Both the position numbers and the translations under genes were made by a program. A DNA stretch of 64,000 bases from Candidatus Kinetoplastibacterium crithidii (ex Angomonas deanei ATCC 30255) (GTDB lineage: Bacteria > Pseudomonadota > Gammaproteobacteria > Burkholderiales > Burkholderiaceae_B): contig NC_019815.1 in assembly GCF_000319225.1 (NCBI RefSeq), forward strand, positions 62,001 to 126,000, written 5' to 3'. Shown here piece after piece: positions 19,001 through 27,598 of the stretch. A model generated the notes under the pieces. That model did not search any database. It was given only the letters and a program-made list of their open reading frames with translations, and had not been told where the DNA came from. The stretch's first letter is position 1, and every line of letters starts with the position of its first letter.

Positions 19001-21529
19001 CATTATTGATATAGTTTGACCTAGAATTATATGCGGCAAGCCTAATGACATCATACAAGAGAGAGCATCTGAGAAAATAGAATCATTATTAAATATAATC
19101 ATTGCTTCTTGTATGGTCATATCTAAGACTTGGTCTATAGAATATGCTTGGTCATTCCTATAAATTTTAACTTCTAATATTTCAGGGCGAAAACGTTTAC
19201 CTTCACATTCTTCACACTCTAGGTATATATCAGATATAAACTGCATTTCAATTTTTTTAAATCCTTTACCCTCGCACTCAGGACATCTACCTAAACCACT
19301 ATTCATACTGAATACATTAGGTTTGTAGTTTCTTTCTATAGAGAGATCTGCTTTTGCAAAAATATCTCTAATTATTTCAAATATTCCAAGATAACTGGCT
19401 GGTGTAGATCTAGAGCTTTTTATGAGAGGACTGTTATCTATCAGATATGTTTCAGTTATATGTTCTATCCCAGTTATATCTTTTACTTCTTTTGTTTTCT
19501 TATTGCCTGTTTCTTTAAAGTCCATTATAGAACTATAAATAATATCTTTCACAAGGGAGCTTTTTCCTGATCCTGAAATGCCAGTAATGCATATAAAATT
19601 ATTTAATGGTATTTCTAAATTAATATTTTTTAGGTTATTAGCGCATGCTCCTGTAATACATATTATATTTCTTTGATTGTTTTGTTGGGAAGTTTGTTTG
19701 TGTGTATGATTTTTTTCTTGTATGTATTTGCCAGTTATGGTATTTGATTTTATTATCTTTGATGGATGATCATCAAAGATAATATTTCCACCATTTATGC
19801 CTGATCCAGGACCCATTTCTATCAGTCTATCTGCTGATAATATTGCTTCTTTATTATGTTCTATTACAATTACACAATTCCCCATGTCACGTAATTGTTT
19901 GAGCTCTTTAATAATTTTATGTACATCACAATAATGAAGACCATTGGTTGGTTCATCTATTATAAAAAGAGTATTTATTAATGAAGATCCAAGTGCTGTA
20001 GTTAAATTAATTCTTTGCAACTCTCCGCCAGAGAGAGTTTTGCTTTGTCTATTTAGAGTTAAATATCCAACTCCAATATTATTTAGTGTTTCTATTCTTT
20101 TAATGATTTCTTGTATTGTGGATATTTCATTAAGATCTGGGTTTTTAGAAAAATTTTTAAGTAGAATGAGAGTTTGTTCTAATGGAGAATTTAGTATATC
20201 GCTGATATTAAATTCCTTTTTATATTCTTGCTTTCTTTCTTGAAATTCTATACTAGGTATTTCATTATTTTCATACTTTATTTTTGAGCACATATACCAT
20301 AGTAAAGAATCTTTTTTTAATCTGTTTCCTTTACATTTTGGACATATAATATGTTTTCTATACTTTGAGAGTAATATGCGAATATGCATTTTATATGATT
20401 TTGATTCCAAATGTTCAAAAAAATTCTTTACTCCATACCATATGTTTTTCCAAGAAGAATCATTATTTTCCCAAGAAGCATCTCCATTAATAACCCAATT
20501 TTTCTCCTCCTCCTTTAAATCTTTCCATGGTTTTGACAATGGTATTGAGTGTTTTGTAGCATATCGTTGTAAATCCATTTGACAACTTTTAAAAGTATCT
20601 GTTCTCCATGGTTTTATTGCCCCATCTAACAAAGAAATAGATTTGTCTGGTATTACTTTATCTATATCTATAACTATTTTATTGCCAAAACCATTGCATT
20701 CAATACAAGCTCCTAATGGAGATGAAAATGAAAAATGATCAGATGTAATATCGTAATATTTTATATTGCAATTTGTGCAGTATAGAGAGCCACTATATTT
20801 CCATGTATTAATAATTTCATCTTTGTCCATTAATTGGATTGTAACCATATTTTTACCCATTGATAGGGCAGTGTTCACTGCCTCTAGGAATCTGGTCTTA
20901 TTTTTATTGGCTAGAATCAATCTATCTTGTATAATATTCAATACAATGTAAGGCATGCCATTGTTTTGCTTAACTATGTTCTGTTGATGTATGTTTAAGT
21001 ATCCTTTACTAGCTAAGAATTTTAAAACATCATCTTTTATTTCTTCAGAAGTTAAAAAATCAAAAGATATAATTATTTTTGGTTTGCTTATTTTTTCTGT
21101 TCTATCTAAAATATTCTGAAATATAGATTCAGGATTATTTTTTTGTACTAAAGCATTACATTTTTTGCAAAATAGCTTAGAGTTATTTGCAAAAAATAGT
21201 TTTAAATAGTCACATATTTCAGTAATAGTTCCAACTGTGCTATGAGAATGTTTTATGGTGTTTTTTTGATTAACAAGAATGGCGGGTAGTATACCTTCTA
21301 TCTTATCTGCCATTGGCTTGTTTGCAGAATTTAGAATTTGTCTTGCATATGTTGAAAATGTTTCTAAATATCTATTTTGGCCTTCAGAGAACAGGGTGTC
21401 TATAGCTAGGGAACTCTTGCCAGAGCCAGATACTCCGGTGATAACCATAAATTCATTTGTATCGATTTCTAAATTTATGTTTTTTAGGTTATTTTGTAAT
21501 GCTCCTGATATTCTGATTTTTGCACTCAT
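16079..21529 (-). CDS. uvrA: Excinuclease ABC subunit A, double-length (four ATPase modules)
   Basis: DNA-damage sensor of nucleotide excision repair. It is 1816 aa, about twice a normal UvrA (about 940), and reads as two UvrA units in tandem. Walker A motifs occur near residues 35, 655, 1013 and 1515 (GVSGSGKS or GISGSGKS). ABC signatures lie near 497 (LSGGELQR), 841 (MSNGEIRR, degenerate), 1360 (LSGGELQR) and 1698 (LSGGEAQR). Walker B DEPT motifs follow each. Cys-pair zinc modules appear in both halves (CKKC, CTNC...CIEC, CPKC; CYKC, CEEC, CDVC). Double-length UvrA proteins are known in Burkholderia/Bordetella-type betaproteobacteria, so this is probably ancestral rather than a new fusion. 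The tcdA end lies 6 bp away, convergent. Confidence 0.95.
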   Translation of the reverse strand: MSAKIRISGALQNNLKNINLEIDTNEFMVITGVSGSGKSSLAIDTLFSEGQNRYLETFSTYARQILNSANKPMADKIEGILPAILVNQKNTIKHSHSTVGTITEICDYLKLFFANNSKLFCKKCNALVQKNNPESIFQNILDRTEKISKPKIIISFDFLTSEEIKDDVLKFLASKGYLNIHQQNIVKQNNGMPYIVLNIIQDRLILANKNKTRFLEAVNTALSMGKNMVTIQLMDKDEIINTWKYSGSLYCTNCNIKYYDITSDHFSFSSPLGACIECNGFGNKIVIDIDKVIPDKSISLLDGAIKPWRTDTFKSCQMDLQRYATKHSIPLSKPWKDLKEEEKNWVINGDASWENNDSSWKNIWYGVKNFFEHLESKSYKMHIRILLSKYRKHIICPKCKGNRLKKDSLLWYMCSKIKYENNEIPSIEFQERKQEYKKEFNISDILNSPLEQTLILLKNFSKNPDLNEISTIQEIIKRIETLNNIGVGYLTLNRQSKTLSGGELQRINLTTALGSSLINTLFIIDEPTNGLHYCDVHKIIKELKQLRDMGNCVIVIEHNKEAILSADRLIEMGPGSGINGGNIIFDDHPSKIIKSNTITGKYIQEKNHTHKQTSQQNNQRNIICITGACANNLKNINLEIPLNNFICITGISGSGKSSLVKDIIYSSIMDFKETGNKKTKEVKDITGIEHITETYLIDNSPLIKSSRSTPASYLGIFEIIRDIFAKADLSIERNYKPNVFSMNSGLGRCPECEGKGFKKIEMQFISDIYLECEECEGKRFRPEILEVKIYRNDQAYSIDQVLDMTIQEAMIIFNNDSIFSDALSCMMSLGLPHIILGQTISIMSNGEIRRLKLAKYLMQFKSENANENSLLLLDEPTAGLHINEIDLLITVLKDLVKSGNTVIVVEHNLQLISSSDWICDLGPGAGEKGGEIVAVGTPENIKKSNISLTGKALREQDAVSNDIILQKQYFDRNEIKRITKDDNIKIFNAYENNLKNINLELPLGKFIAITGVSGSGKSTIAFDILFNEGQRRYLMTMNAYARSIIHTAKKPRVDKIINLPPTAAISQRLNSAGHKSTVGTISEINNFLRLLFSKLGQQHCYKCGSNITSLTIEQIISRIKNIFYNKIVIITTPIKTSNKTLIKNLIKQLNLSIDINKTQENTIIYLPIAEIKISKKNEILLNNRIKNALEYSDGFVQISEKAESACLKLENKSIIYSTKQKCFYCQIDYPKIDSQLFSYNNKKGWCDSCHGTGMLSNNQQSKKMIDSKQYDNDLKCKICNGKRLNNISLSVLWKNLNINDLISMSIDDLKTFFNKNLTEIIENKIANEIVKEIIKRLDFMANLGIGYLSLNRSEPTLSGGELQRVHLSSQLGSASQGICYILDEPTIGLHPRDNKSLIKSLVNLTNNGNTVVVVEHDPEVIKSASYLIEIGPGAGVRGGTIINQGPMEKILKDNDSFFTKNITHKYVNKLIFNKKNSYKNNLEIKNASKNNLNNVSVKFPLGFLNVVTGVSGSGKSTLIRNVLFNNIKSKLDNDLYTWEHCQNIKNFESIDKILSVDQTPIGKNSRSCPATFIGFWDEIRKIFSNSNESKIRGWTASRFSFNSKEGRCEECKGTGIKTIEMNFMPNAESQCDVCNGSRFNSETKTVEFSGYNIGEILSMNVDQALKIFANFPKISHPLELMQEIGLGYLPIGQSSSNLSGGEAQRIKIVTELSKMSDFINNKKNTLYILDEPTIGLSSYDIKKLVLVLRKLTELNNTVIVIEHNLDFIIQSDWIIDIGPEGGRNGGQLLFQGTIDSLLKKDVDSYTKEAIIEYIQQ

Positions 21530-21688
21530 ATAATTCCAGATTATTGGAAACTAAAAACTATTTGTTTTCTATTTAATAGTTAAAGGTTGTACAGTTTTGC
21601 TTATAATTATAGTATATTGATAGCATATTTATATAGCAATTGATCCCATTTAACAAATAGATTATTTTAATCCTTAAGGAGGCTTATT

Positions 21689-21817
21689 GTGGCAGAACGT
21701 AAACGTGTGAGACGCAATACACTTGAACGTCGTTGTCTTAGTAAAATTTATAAAAGATTATTTGTAAATTTATCAAAAGATGTATTTAAAATGCTAGAGA
21801 AAATAAAGAAAATTTGA
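21689..21817 (+). CDS. Small basic protein, 42 aa, unrecognised (weak bS20-like N-terminus)
   Basis: A GTG-started ORF preceded by a full AAGGAGG at 21676-21682 with six-base spacing, the strongest ribosome binding site in the window. The peptide is very basic, beginning VAERKRVRRNTLERR and ending EKIKKI. The RKRVRRNT stretch and the later K-V-K-E spacing resemble the first half of ribosomal protein bS20, but the conserved HNxSLRSxLRT block and the C-terminal half are missing. A resemblance to the bS21 tail (AERKR) is also possible. No frame downstream supplies the rest. It may be a shortened ribosomal protein, a decayed rpsT, or a novel small protein. It is followed by two hairpins before ettA. 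Confidence 0.5.
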   Translation: MAERKRVRRNTLERRCLSKIYKRLFVNLSKDVFKMLEKIKKI

Positions 21818-21874
21818 TTTTAGCTTATTTTGAACGTATTTAAATGTTGCCTTATATGATTGTAATTCGTTATA

Positions 21875-21909
21875 GCAAAAAGAATATTTTTTGTTTATAT
21901 TCTTTTTGC
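21875..21909 (+). repeat. Perfect 13-bp hairpin after the small ORF
   Basis: GCAAAAAGAATAT at 21875-21887 pairs exactly with 21897-21909 across a nine-base loop. There is no strong T-run after it on the plus strand. It may be an RNA-stabilising stem or a weak terminator between the 42-aa ORF and ettA. Confidence 0.6.
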
Positions 21910-21943
21910 TGCAATTAATGTTTTCAATCAGAGTTTCTCAGAT

Positions 21944-21985
21944 TATACAGTAACTGGTTTTGAAGGTTACTGTATAACTTTTTTT
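21944..21985 (+). terminator. Rho-independent terminator before ettA
   Basis: An 11-bp perfect stem (TATACAGTAAC at 21944-21954 with its complement at 21966-21976) with an 11-base loop is followed by AC and seven T. It would end the transcript of the small ORF at 21689-21817. Confidence 0.75.
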
Positions 21986-22034
21986 AAAGGTATAACTTAT
22001 ATCTTTAATTTAATTAATATTTGATAGTATATAA

Positions 22035-23708
22035 ATGACTAAGTATGTATATACGATGAATCGAGTTAGCAAGACTGTTTCATCTAATAAAAATATTCTT
22101 CGTGATATTTCACTATCATTTTTTCCTGGTGCAAAAATTGGTGTTCTTGGATTAAATGGTTCTGGAAAATCAACATTGTTAAAAATCATGGCTGGTTTAG
22201 ATAATGATATTGATGGAGAGGCTACTCCTATGCCTGGTCTTAAGATAGGCTATCTTGCTCAAGAACCAATACTTGATTCTAATTTTTCAGTAAGAGAAAT
22301 AATAGAAGAAGGATTGGGTAATGTTTATGCTGCAAAGAAACGTTTAGAGTTAGTATATGCAGCTTATGCTGAGCCTGATGCTGATTTTGACAAGTTATCA
22401 TTAGAACAGGCTGAGTTGGAATCTATAATAACTGCTTCTGCATCTAGTGGGTTTGATGATCTAGATCTCCAGATAGAAATAGCTGCAGAGGCTCTGCGTA
22501 TACCATCTTGGGATTCTAGAATAAGCGATCTTTCAGGTGGAGAAAAAAGAAGAGTGGCTTTATGTAGGATGTTATTATCTAAGCCGGATATGCTTTTGTT
22601 AGATGAACCAACTAATCATTTAGATGCTGAAAGTGTAGAATGGTTAGAGCAATTCTTACATAAATTTAGTGGTACTGTAGTTGCTGTTACACATGATAGA
22701 TATTTTCTAGATAATGTTGCAGAGTGGATATTAGAGTTAGATAGGGGTTATGGCATACCGTGGAAGGGAAATTATAGTTCTTGGTTAAAACAAAAAGAAA
22801 TACGTTTGTTAAATGAAGAAAGCACAGAAACAGCCAGACAACGGACTATCAAGAAAGAATTAGAGTGGGTTTCTAGCAATGCGAAAGGAAGGCAGTCTAA
22901 ATCAAAAGCTCGTTTGAAGCGTTTTGAAGAGATGTCTTCTTACGAATATCAAAAACGTAATGAGACTCAAGAGATATTTATTCCTGTTGCGGAGAGGTTA
23001 GGTAATGAAATTATAGAATTTAGTAATGTAAGTAAATCTTATGGTGATCGGTTGTTAATAGATAACTTAAGTTTTAATGTGCCTCAGGGTGCCATTGTTG
23101 GTATAATAGGGCCTAATGGAGCAGGTAAGTCTACTCTGTTTAGAATTATTACAGGAGTTGAGAAAGTTAATAATGGCTCTGTTTCTATAGGAAAGACAGT
23201 TAGTATATCCTATGTTGATCAGTCAAGGGATGATTTATTATCTGATCAAACAGTGTTTAATTATATATCTGAAGGTGCAGATAATATAACTGTTGGTAGA
23301 TTTTTAATGTCTACACGTGCCTATCTAAGTAGATTTAACTTTAAGGGCAGTGATCAAAATAAGAAAATAGGTTTGTTGTCTGGAGGTGAAAGAGGGCGGC
23401 TTCATTTAGCTAAAACATTGTTAAATGGTTCAAATGTTTTGTTATTAGATGAGCCATCAAATGACTTGGACGTAGAAACTTTGAGAGCACTAGAAGATGC
23501 TTTGATGGAATTTGCTGGTGCGATTTTAGTTATTAGTCATGACCGATGGTTTTTAGATAGAATAGCTACTCATATAATAGCATTTGAAGGTGATTCAAAA
23601 GTAGTTTTCTTTAACGGAAATTATAGTGAATATGAGTCTAACAAAAAAATATTGATGGCAGTTAACGATATAACTCCAAAGAGACTAAAATTTAAATCAT
23701 TAAGGTAG
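22035..23708 (+). CDS. ettA: Energy-dependent translational throttle protein EttA (ABC-F)
   Basis: ABC-F ATPase that binds the ribosomal E site and gates entry into elongation depending on ATP/ADP. There is no membrane domain. Two nucleotide-binding domains are seen: GVLGLNGSGKSTLLKIMAG with LSGGEKRRVALCR and LLLDEPTNHLDAESVEWLE; and GIIGPNGAGKSTLFRI with LSGGERGRLHLAKTL and LLLDEPSNDLDVETLRALE. The signature arm and linker (KGRQSKSKARLKRFEEM) match EttA. Length 557 aa agrees with E. coli EttA (555). It lies between a terminator upstream and a hairpin downstream, so it is probably monocistronic. Confidence 0.95.
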   Translation: MTKYVYTMNRVSKTVSSNKNILRDISLSFFPGAKIGVLGLNGSGKSTLLKIMAGLDNDIDGEATPMPGLKIGYLAQEPILDSNFSVREIIEEGLGNVYAAKKRLELVYAAYAEPDADFDKLSLEQAELESIITASASSGFDDLDLQIEIAAEALRIPSWDSRISDLSGGEKRRVALCRMLLSKPDMLLLDEPTNHLDAESVEWLEQFLHKFSGTVVAVTHDRYFLDNVAEWILELDRGYGIPWKGNYSSWLKQKEIRLLNEESTETARQRTIKKELEWVSSNAKGRQSKSKARLKRFEEMSSYEYQKRNETQEIFIPVAERLGNEIIEFSNVSKSYGDRLLIDNLSFNVPQGAIVGIIGPNGAGKSTLFRIITGVEKVNNGSVSIGKTVSISYVDQSRDDLLSDQTVFNYISEGADNITVGRFLMSTRAYLSRFNFKGSDQNKKIGLLSGGERGRLHLAKTLLNGSNVLLLDEPSNDLDVETLRALEDALMEFAGAILVISHDRWFLDRIATHIIAFEGDSKVVFFNGNYSEYESNKKILMAVNDITPKRLKFKSLR

Positions 23709-23728
23709 GCAAAGTAATTGCAAATTTG

Positions 23729-23770
23729 ACATGAGCATTATATCAGTTAATAGAAATTATGCTCATGTTT
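23729..23770. terminator. Hairpin between convergent ettA and minE
   Basis: ACATGAGCAT (23729-23738) is complementary to ATGCTCATGT (23759-23768), forming a 10-bp stem with a 20-base loop, placed between the convergent ends of ettA and minE. It probably serves as a bidirectional terminator. The T-run is short. Confidence 0.45.
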
Positions 23771-23788
23771 ACAAAAGTACTTAGGTAA

Positions 23789-24043
23789 TTAAGTTTTTTG
23801 TTGCATCTCTATTTTTACTTCAAGAACATCCAAAGAACCCTGACTTTCAATATTAACTTTAATATCATCAGGGTTTATTACAACATACTTAGATAGAACT
23901 GATATAAGTTCTTGTTGTAGTTTATTTAGATAGTCTGGTGAATTTTTGTTTGAACGCTCGTGTGCAAGTATGATTTGTAATCTTTCCTTAGCAACAGAGG
24001 CAGTTTTTTTCTTTTCTCCTAATAAAAACGACAGAAATGACAT
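23789..24043 (-). CDS. minE: Cell division topological specificity factor MinE
   Basis: Stimulates MinD ATPase and drives the pole-to-pole oscillation that keeps MinC away from midcell. The 84-aa protein begins with the membrane-targeting helix ([15 protein letters not shown]), then the MinD-binding segment [14 protein letters not shown], then the dimerisation domain ([20 protein letters not shown]). It starts 3 bp after the minD stop, so the two are translationally linked. Nothing is missing. Confidence 0.97.
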   Translation of the reverse strand: MSFLSFLLGEKKKTASVAKERLQIILAHERSNKNSPDYLNKLQQELISVLSKYVVINPDDIKVNIESQGSLDVLEVKIEMQQKT

Positions 24044-24046
24044 GTT

Positions 24047-24862
24047 TTATCTACCTCCAAAAAGTCGTTTGATAAAGCTAGGTTTTTCATATTCTGTAAA
24101 TTTCATTGGAATGGATTCGCCTAAGTAACGAGAAACAAGATCATTGTATGCTATTGATACTGGTGTTTCATTAAGATGAATAGCAGGTAGACCCTGGTTA
24201 GATGCGTGCAATACTGATTCAGATTCTGGAATAACTCCAGCTAGGTCGATACGCAAAATATCTTCTATATCTGATATAGAAAGCATTTCACCATTAATAA
24301 CTCTTTTTGGGTTATATCTGGTTATCAACAAGAATTCTTTTATAGGTTCGAGGCCCTCTATAGCACGTTTTGACTTTGAGGACAGTATCCCTAAAATCCT
24401 ATCGGAGTCTCTTACAGAAGATATTTCAGGATTTGTGACAATAATAGCATCATCTGCAAAATATGCGGCCATTAACGCACCAGACTCTATTCCAGCTGGA
24501 GAGTCGCATACTATGTATTCGAAACCCATTTTTTTTAGATCTTCTAAAACCTTTTCTACTCCAGATTGTGTTAATGCATCTTTATCTCTTGTTTGCGAAG
24601 CAGGAAGTATAAATAGATTTTCAGTATTTTTATCTTTTATTAGAGCTTGTTTTAGATTGGCGTCTCCTTGTACTACGTTTATGAAATCATATACTACTCT
24701 TCTTTCACAACCCATAATAAGATCAAGATTACGTAATCCGACATCAAAGTCTATTACGATAGTTTTATAGCCGCGTAAAGCTAATCCAGCAGAAAAGCTA
24801 GCACTGCTAGTGGTTTTACCCACGCCTCCTTTACCAGAAGTTACTACAACAACTCGCGCCAC
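24047..24862 (-). CDS. minD: Septum site-determining ATPase MinD
   Basis: Deviant Walker A ATPase of the ParA/MinD family that recruits MinC to the membrane. I placed the start at GTG 24862, giving VARVVVVTSGKGGVGKTT and 271 aa, as in E. coli (270). An AAGGA lies ten bases before it. A TTG at 24889 would put that AAGGA inside the ORF. Further motifs are VIDFDVGLRNLDLIMGCE, CDSPAGIESGA, and a C-terminal amphipathic membrane helix (PSFIKRLFGGR). minE follows 3 bp later. The gap to minC is 180 bp and contains a large hairpin, so minDE may be transcribed separately. Confidence 0.97.
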   Translation of the reverse strand: MARVVVVTSGKGGVGKTTSSASFSAGLALRGYKTIVIDFDVGLRNLDLIMGCERRVVYDFINVVQGDANLKQALIKDKNTENLFILPASQTRDKDALTQSGVEKVLEDLKKMGFEYIVCDSPAGIESGALMAAYFADDAIIVTNPEISSVRDSDRILGILSSKSKRAIEGLEPIKEFLLITRYNPKRVINGEMLSISDIEDILRIDLAGVIPESESVLHASNQGLPAIHLNETPVSIAYNDLVSRYLGESIPMKFTEYEKPSFIKRLFGGR

Positions 24863-24929
24863 GACGTTTAAATCCTTATGAATGTTCAAAGTTTTAAAAT
24901 TAATATGTGGTATTTATAATTTACCTAAG

Positions 24930-24958
24930 CTAGTACTATAAATAATTTATAATGTCAA
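24930..24958 (-). promoter_or_regulatory. Candidate promoter for minD-minE
   Basis: On the minus strand a perfect TTGACA (complement of 24953-24958) is followed after 17 bases by TACTAG (complement of 24930-24935), a weak -10. An alternative TATAGT lies too close. It sits just downstream of the minC hairpin, consistent with separate expression of minDE. Confidence 0.35.
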
Positions 24959-24988
24959 TATTATTTTCTAATAATACTTTATTATCTT

Positions 24989-25031
24989 AATAAATTCCAC
25001 CATTATTATTATAATAATGGTGGAATTTATT
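24989..25031. terminator. 19-bp perfect hairpin between minC and minD
   Basis: AATAAATTCCACCATTATT (24989-25007) is exactly complementary to 25013-25031, with a five-base loop. It begins 11 bp after the minC stop codon. It has no clear U-tract, but its position and length suggest a terminator or an RNA-processing/stabilising stem for minC. Confidence 0.6.
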
Positions 25032-25042
25032 CTTAAGAAGAG

Positions 25043-25717
25043 TTATATGGCAATTATTGTTAGTTTTTCATCCATTAGTTGTACTATGGCTGGTTTATTC
25101 ATCACAGTATCTTTTAAATCATTTTCTATAACTTGATATACACCTGATATAGATAATAATTCTGCATTTAGTTGTGTTGTAAATATTCTAGCCTCTTTAT
25201 TACCCTGTGCTCCAGCCATTGCTTTACCTCTTAGCGGGCCATACACATGTATATTTCCATCTGCTATAATTTCAGCTCCTTGGCTGACCATGCCGATTAC
25301 AATAAGGTCAGATTTGCTAGCATATATTTTTTGCCCAGAGCGTAACGGTTTATCAATTAGCATCGTTGGTAATTGTGTAGCGTTTGTTTCAATTTTAATA
25401 TTTTTATTAGTGATAATATCTAATGGAGACAATCCAGCTTTGATTGCATTCTGAATATTAATGTTATTAGCTACTATTCCTAATATATTAATCTCGTGTT
25501 CTTTAAGAATTGTGATCAGCATATCCCAGTCTATAATTTGGTCTATCTGAGTAGCATCTATAACTACATGTTCATTTTTAAAAAAGTTTCCAGAATTATA
25601 TATATGTTTTGTTATTGAGGTGCTTAAGTCATTTATATTAGAAGTATGAATTATAATTTTAGGAGCATATACATTAAAACTGGCACTTTTAAATTCAATT
25701 AAGGATTTATTCATCAT
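25043..25717 (-). CDS. minC: Septum site-determining protein MinC
   Basis: Inhibitor of FtsZ ring assembly, positioned by MinD and MinE. The N-terminal domain ([19 protein letters not shown]) is followed by the C-terminal beta-helix with [44 protein letters not shown] and a SISGVYQV segment. Length 224 aa is normal. It starts 2 bp after the glnS stop on the same strand, so it may be read through from glnS. Unusually for a min operon it is separated from minD by a strong hairpin. Confidence 0.95.
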   Translation of the reverse strand: MMNKSLIEFKSASFNVYAPKIIIHTSNINDLSTSITKHIYNSGNFFKNEHVVIDATQIDQIIDWDMLITILKEHEINILGIVANNINIQNAIKAGLSPLDIITNKNIKIETNATQLPTMLIDKPLRSGQKIYASKSDLIVIGMVSQGAEIIADGNIHVYGPLRGKAMAGAQGNKEARIFTTQLNAELLSISGVYQVIENDLKDTVMNKPAIVQLMDEKLTIIAI

Positions 25718-25718
25718 T

Positions 25719-27479
25719 TTAAATTGACCACGAATCTTTTAAGGTTACAACTCGATTGAGTACATAACAATTATTTTGGCTTTCTTTGTAGTCCAAAGCA
25801 AAATAACCTAATCTCTCAAATTGCCAATTAGTGGTATTTCTAATGAAGCAATTTGGTTCCAATAAGGCCTTAGTAGTTTTTTTAGAGTTCTTATTTATAA
25901 GTTTTAAGAAATCCTTATTGCCTGAATCTGGTTCTGGGTCGACAAACAACCGATCATATAAATTGACAACAACAGATTGTGTTTGAGAGGTAGAAAGCCA
26001 AGTTATGGTATTTTTTACTTTTATTTTATTTGATCCAGGGGATCCACTTTTTGTATCATGTATATATTCTGCATATACCTCAATAACTTCACCTTTTTCA
26101 TTTTTTAGGAATCCAGTACATTTTATTATATACGCATATTTTAATCTTACTATATTTCCTGGAAATAGACGATAGTATTTTTCATAAGGAATTTCTTGGA
26201 AGTCATCTCTCTCAATCCAAATTTCTTTTTCAAAAATTAATTCACGAGTTCCTGCCTCTTTATCATGTGGATTAATTGGTGCATAACAATTTTCTTTAAT
26301 GTTATCAGGATAGTTAGTAATTATGAGTTTTATAGGATCAATAATACATATTGCCCTGGGGGCAATAGGGTCAAGATCTTCTCTTAAAGATTGTTCTAGA
26401 AGAGAATAATCTATTATAGACTCTGATTTAGATACTGATATTTTATTACAAAATAGCTTGATAGAGTTAGGAGTATATCCTCTGCGTTTCAAACCTAGCA
26501 AGGTTGGCATTCTAGGGTCATCCCAGCCTTCAACAAATCCTTCTTTTACAAGCTGTAATAGTTTTCTTTTACTAGTTACAACATGACTGAGTTTGAGTTT
26601 CGCAAATTCATATTGTTTTGGTAAAGGTTCTCTTAGTTTTCCTAGCTCTTTTAACTTGCTTAAGAACCAATCATATAGTGGTCTTATATCTTCAAATTCT
26701 AGTGTGCAAATACTATGAGTAATTCCTTCTAGAGCATCTTCTATAGGATGTGCCCAATTGTACATTGGATATATACACCATTTATTAGAAGTTCTATGAT
26801 GAGGGACATGTTTAATTCTATACATTACAGGATCTCTCATATTTATATTTGGAGATGCCATGTCTATTTTAGCTCTTAGAACAAGTTGTCCGTCTTTATA
26901 CCTACCATTTTTCATATTTTCGAATAATTCTAGAGATTCTTTGTAAGGTCTATTTCTCCATGGTGAATTAATGCCAGTTTCGGTTAATGAGCCTCTTGTG
27001 TTTTTTATTTGTTCAGAGGTTTGTTCATCTACATATGCATTTTCAGATATAATTAGTGCTCTAGCAAAATCATACATATAATCGAAATAATCACTAGCAA
27101 AGTATAGATTACGTTTGTCATTTTCTATAAAACTAAACCCAAGCCATTCTACGGCATTAATGATAGAGTCTACATATTCTTGTTCTTCTTTGGTTGGGTT
27201 AGTATCATCAAACCTTAAGTGGCATGATCCATTATATTGTTCAGCCAACCCAAAGTTTAAGCATATGCTTTTAGCATGTCCAATATGTAAATAACCATTT
27301 GGTTCTGGTGGGAATCTAGTTCTAATTTTAGCTGGGTCAATTTTGTTTGCTGATTCTTGGAATATAGCATCTCCTGGTGTTCCTGACCATATTCTATTTT
27401 CTAGATAATGGTTTTTTATATCATCATCTATAATGCGGCATAAAAAATTTTGAATTGGTTTTATTTTAGATGGGTCCAT
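25719..27479 (-). CDS. glnS: Glutaminyl-tRNA synthetase
   Basis: Class I synthetase charging tRNA-Gln directly. The HIGH motif is at about residues 57-70 ([14 protein letters not shown]); HLRFDDTNP and the KMSKS-equivalent TSKRKL near residue 302 follow. The region [20 protein letters not shown] segment (here [16 protein letters not shown]) is typical of GlnRS rather than GluRS. The C-terminal anticodon-binding beta-barrels include the closing segment [16 protein letters not shown] block (here [12 protein letters not shown]). Length 586 aa. minC follows 2 bp later. Confidence 0.96.
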   Translation of the reverse strand: MDPSKIKPIQNFLCRIIDDDIKNHYLENRIWSGTPGDAIFQESANKIDPAKIRTRFPPEPNGYLHIGHAKSICLNFGLAEQYNGSCHLRFDDTNPTKEEQEYVDSIINAVEWLGFSFIENDKRNLYFASDYFDYMYDFARALIISENAYVDEQTSEQIKNTRGSLTETGINSPWRNRPYKESLELFENMKNGRYKDGQLVLRAKIDMASPNINMRDPVMYRIKHVPHHRTSNKWCIYPMYNWAHPIEDALEGITHSICTLEFEDIRPLYDWFLSKLKELGKLREPLPKQYEFAKLKLSHVVTSKRKLLQLVKEGFVEGWDDPRMPTLLGLKRRGYTPNSIKLFCNKISVSKSESIIDYSLLEQSLREDLDPIAPRAICIIDPIKLIITNYPDNIKENCYAPINPHDKEAGTRELIFEKEIWIERDDFQEIPYEKYYRLFPGNIVRLKYAYIIKCTGFLKNEKGEVIEVYAEYIHDTKSGSPGSNKIKVKNTITWLSTSQTQSVVVNLYDRLFVDPEPDSGNKDFLKLINKNSKKTTKALLEPNCFIRNTTNWQFERLGYFALDYKESQNNCYVLNRVVTLKDSWSI

Positions 27480-27598
27480 AAATATTTTTGATTTTTTAAG
27501 TTACTTAATAGTTAGAATAATAAACAAAATTAGTAAGATATATAATAATAGACTACGATTATTGTTTTGGTAGGTTCTACTTATTATTTATAGTTAGA

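Noticed and set aside
18501..19019. 172-aa plus-strand ORF
   Set aside because: It is antisense to the middle of uvrA, has no start signal and no recognisable family; it is a shadow of conserved uvrA codons.
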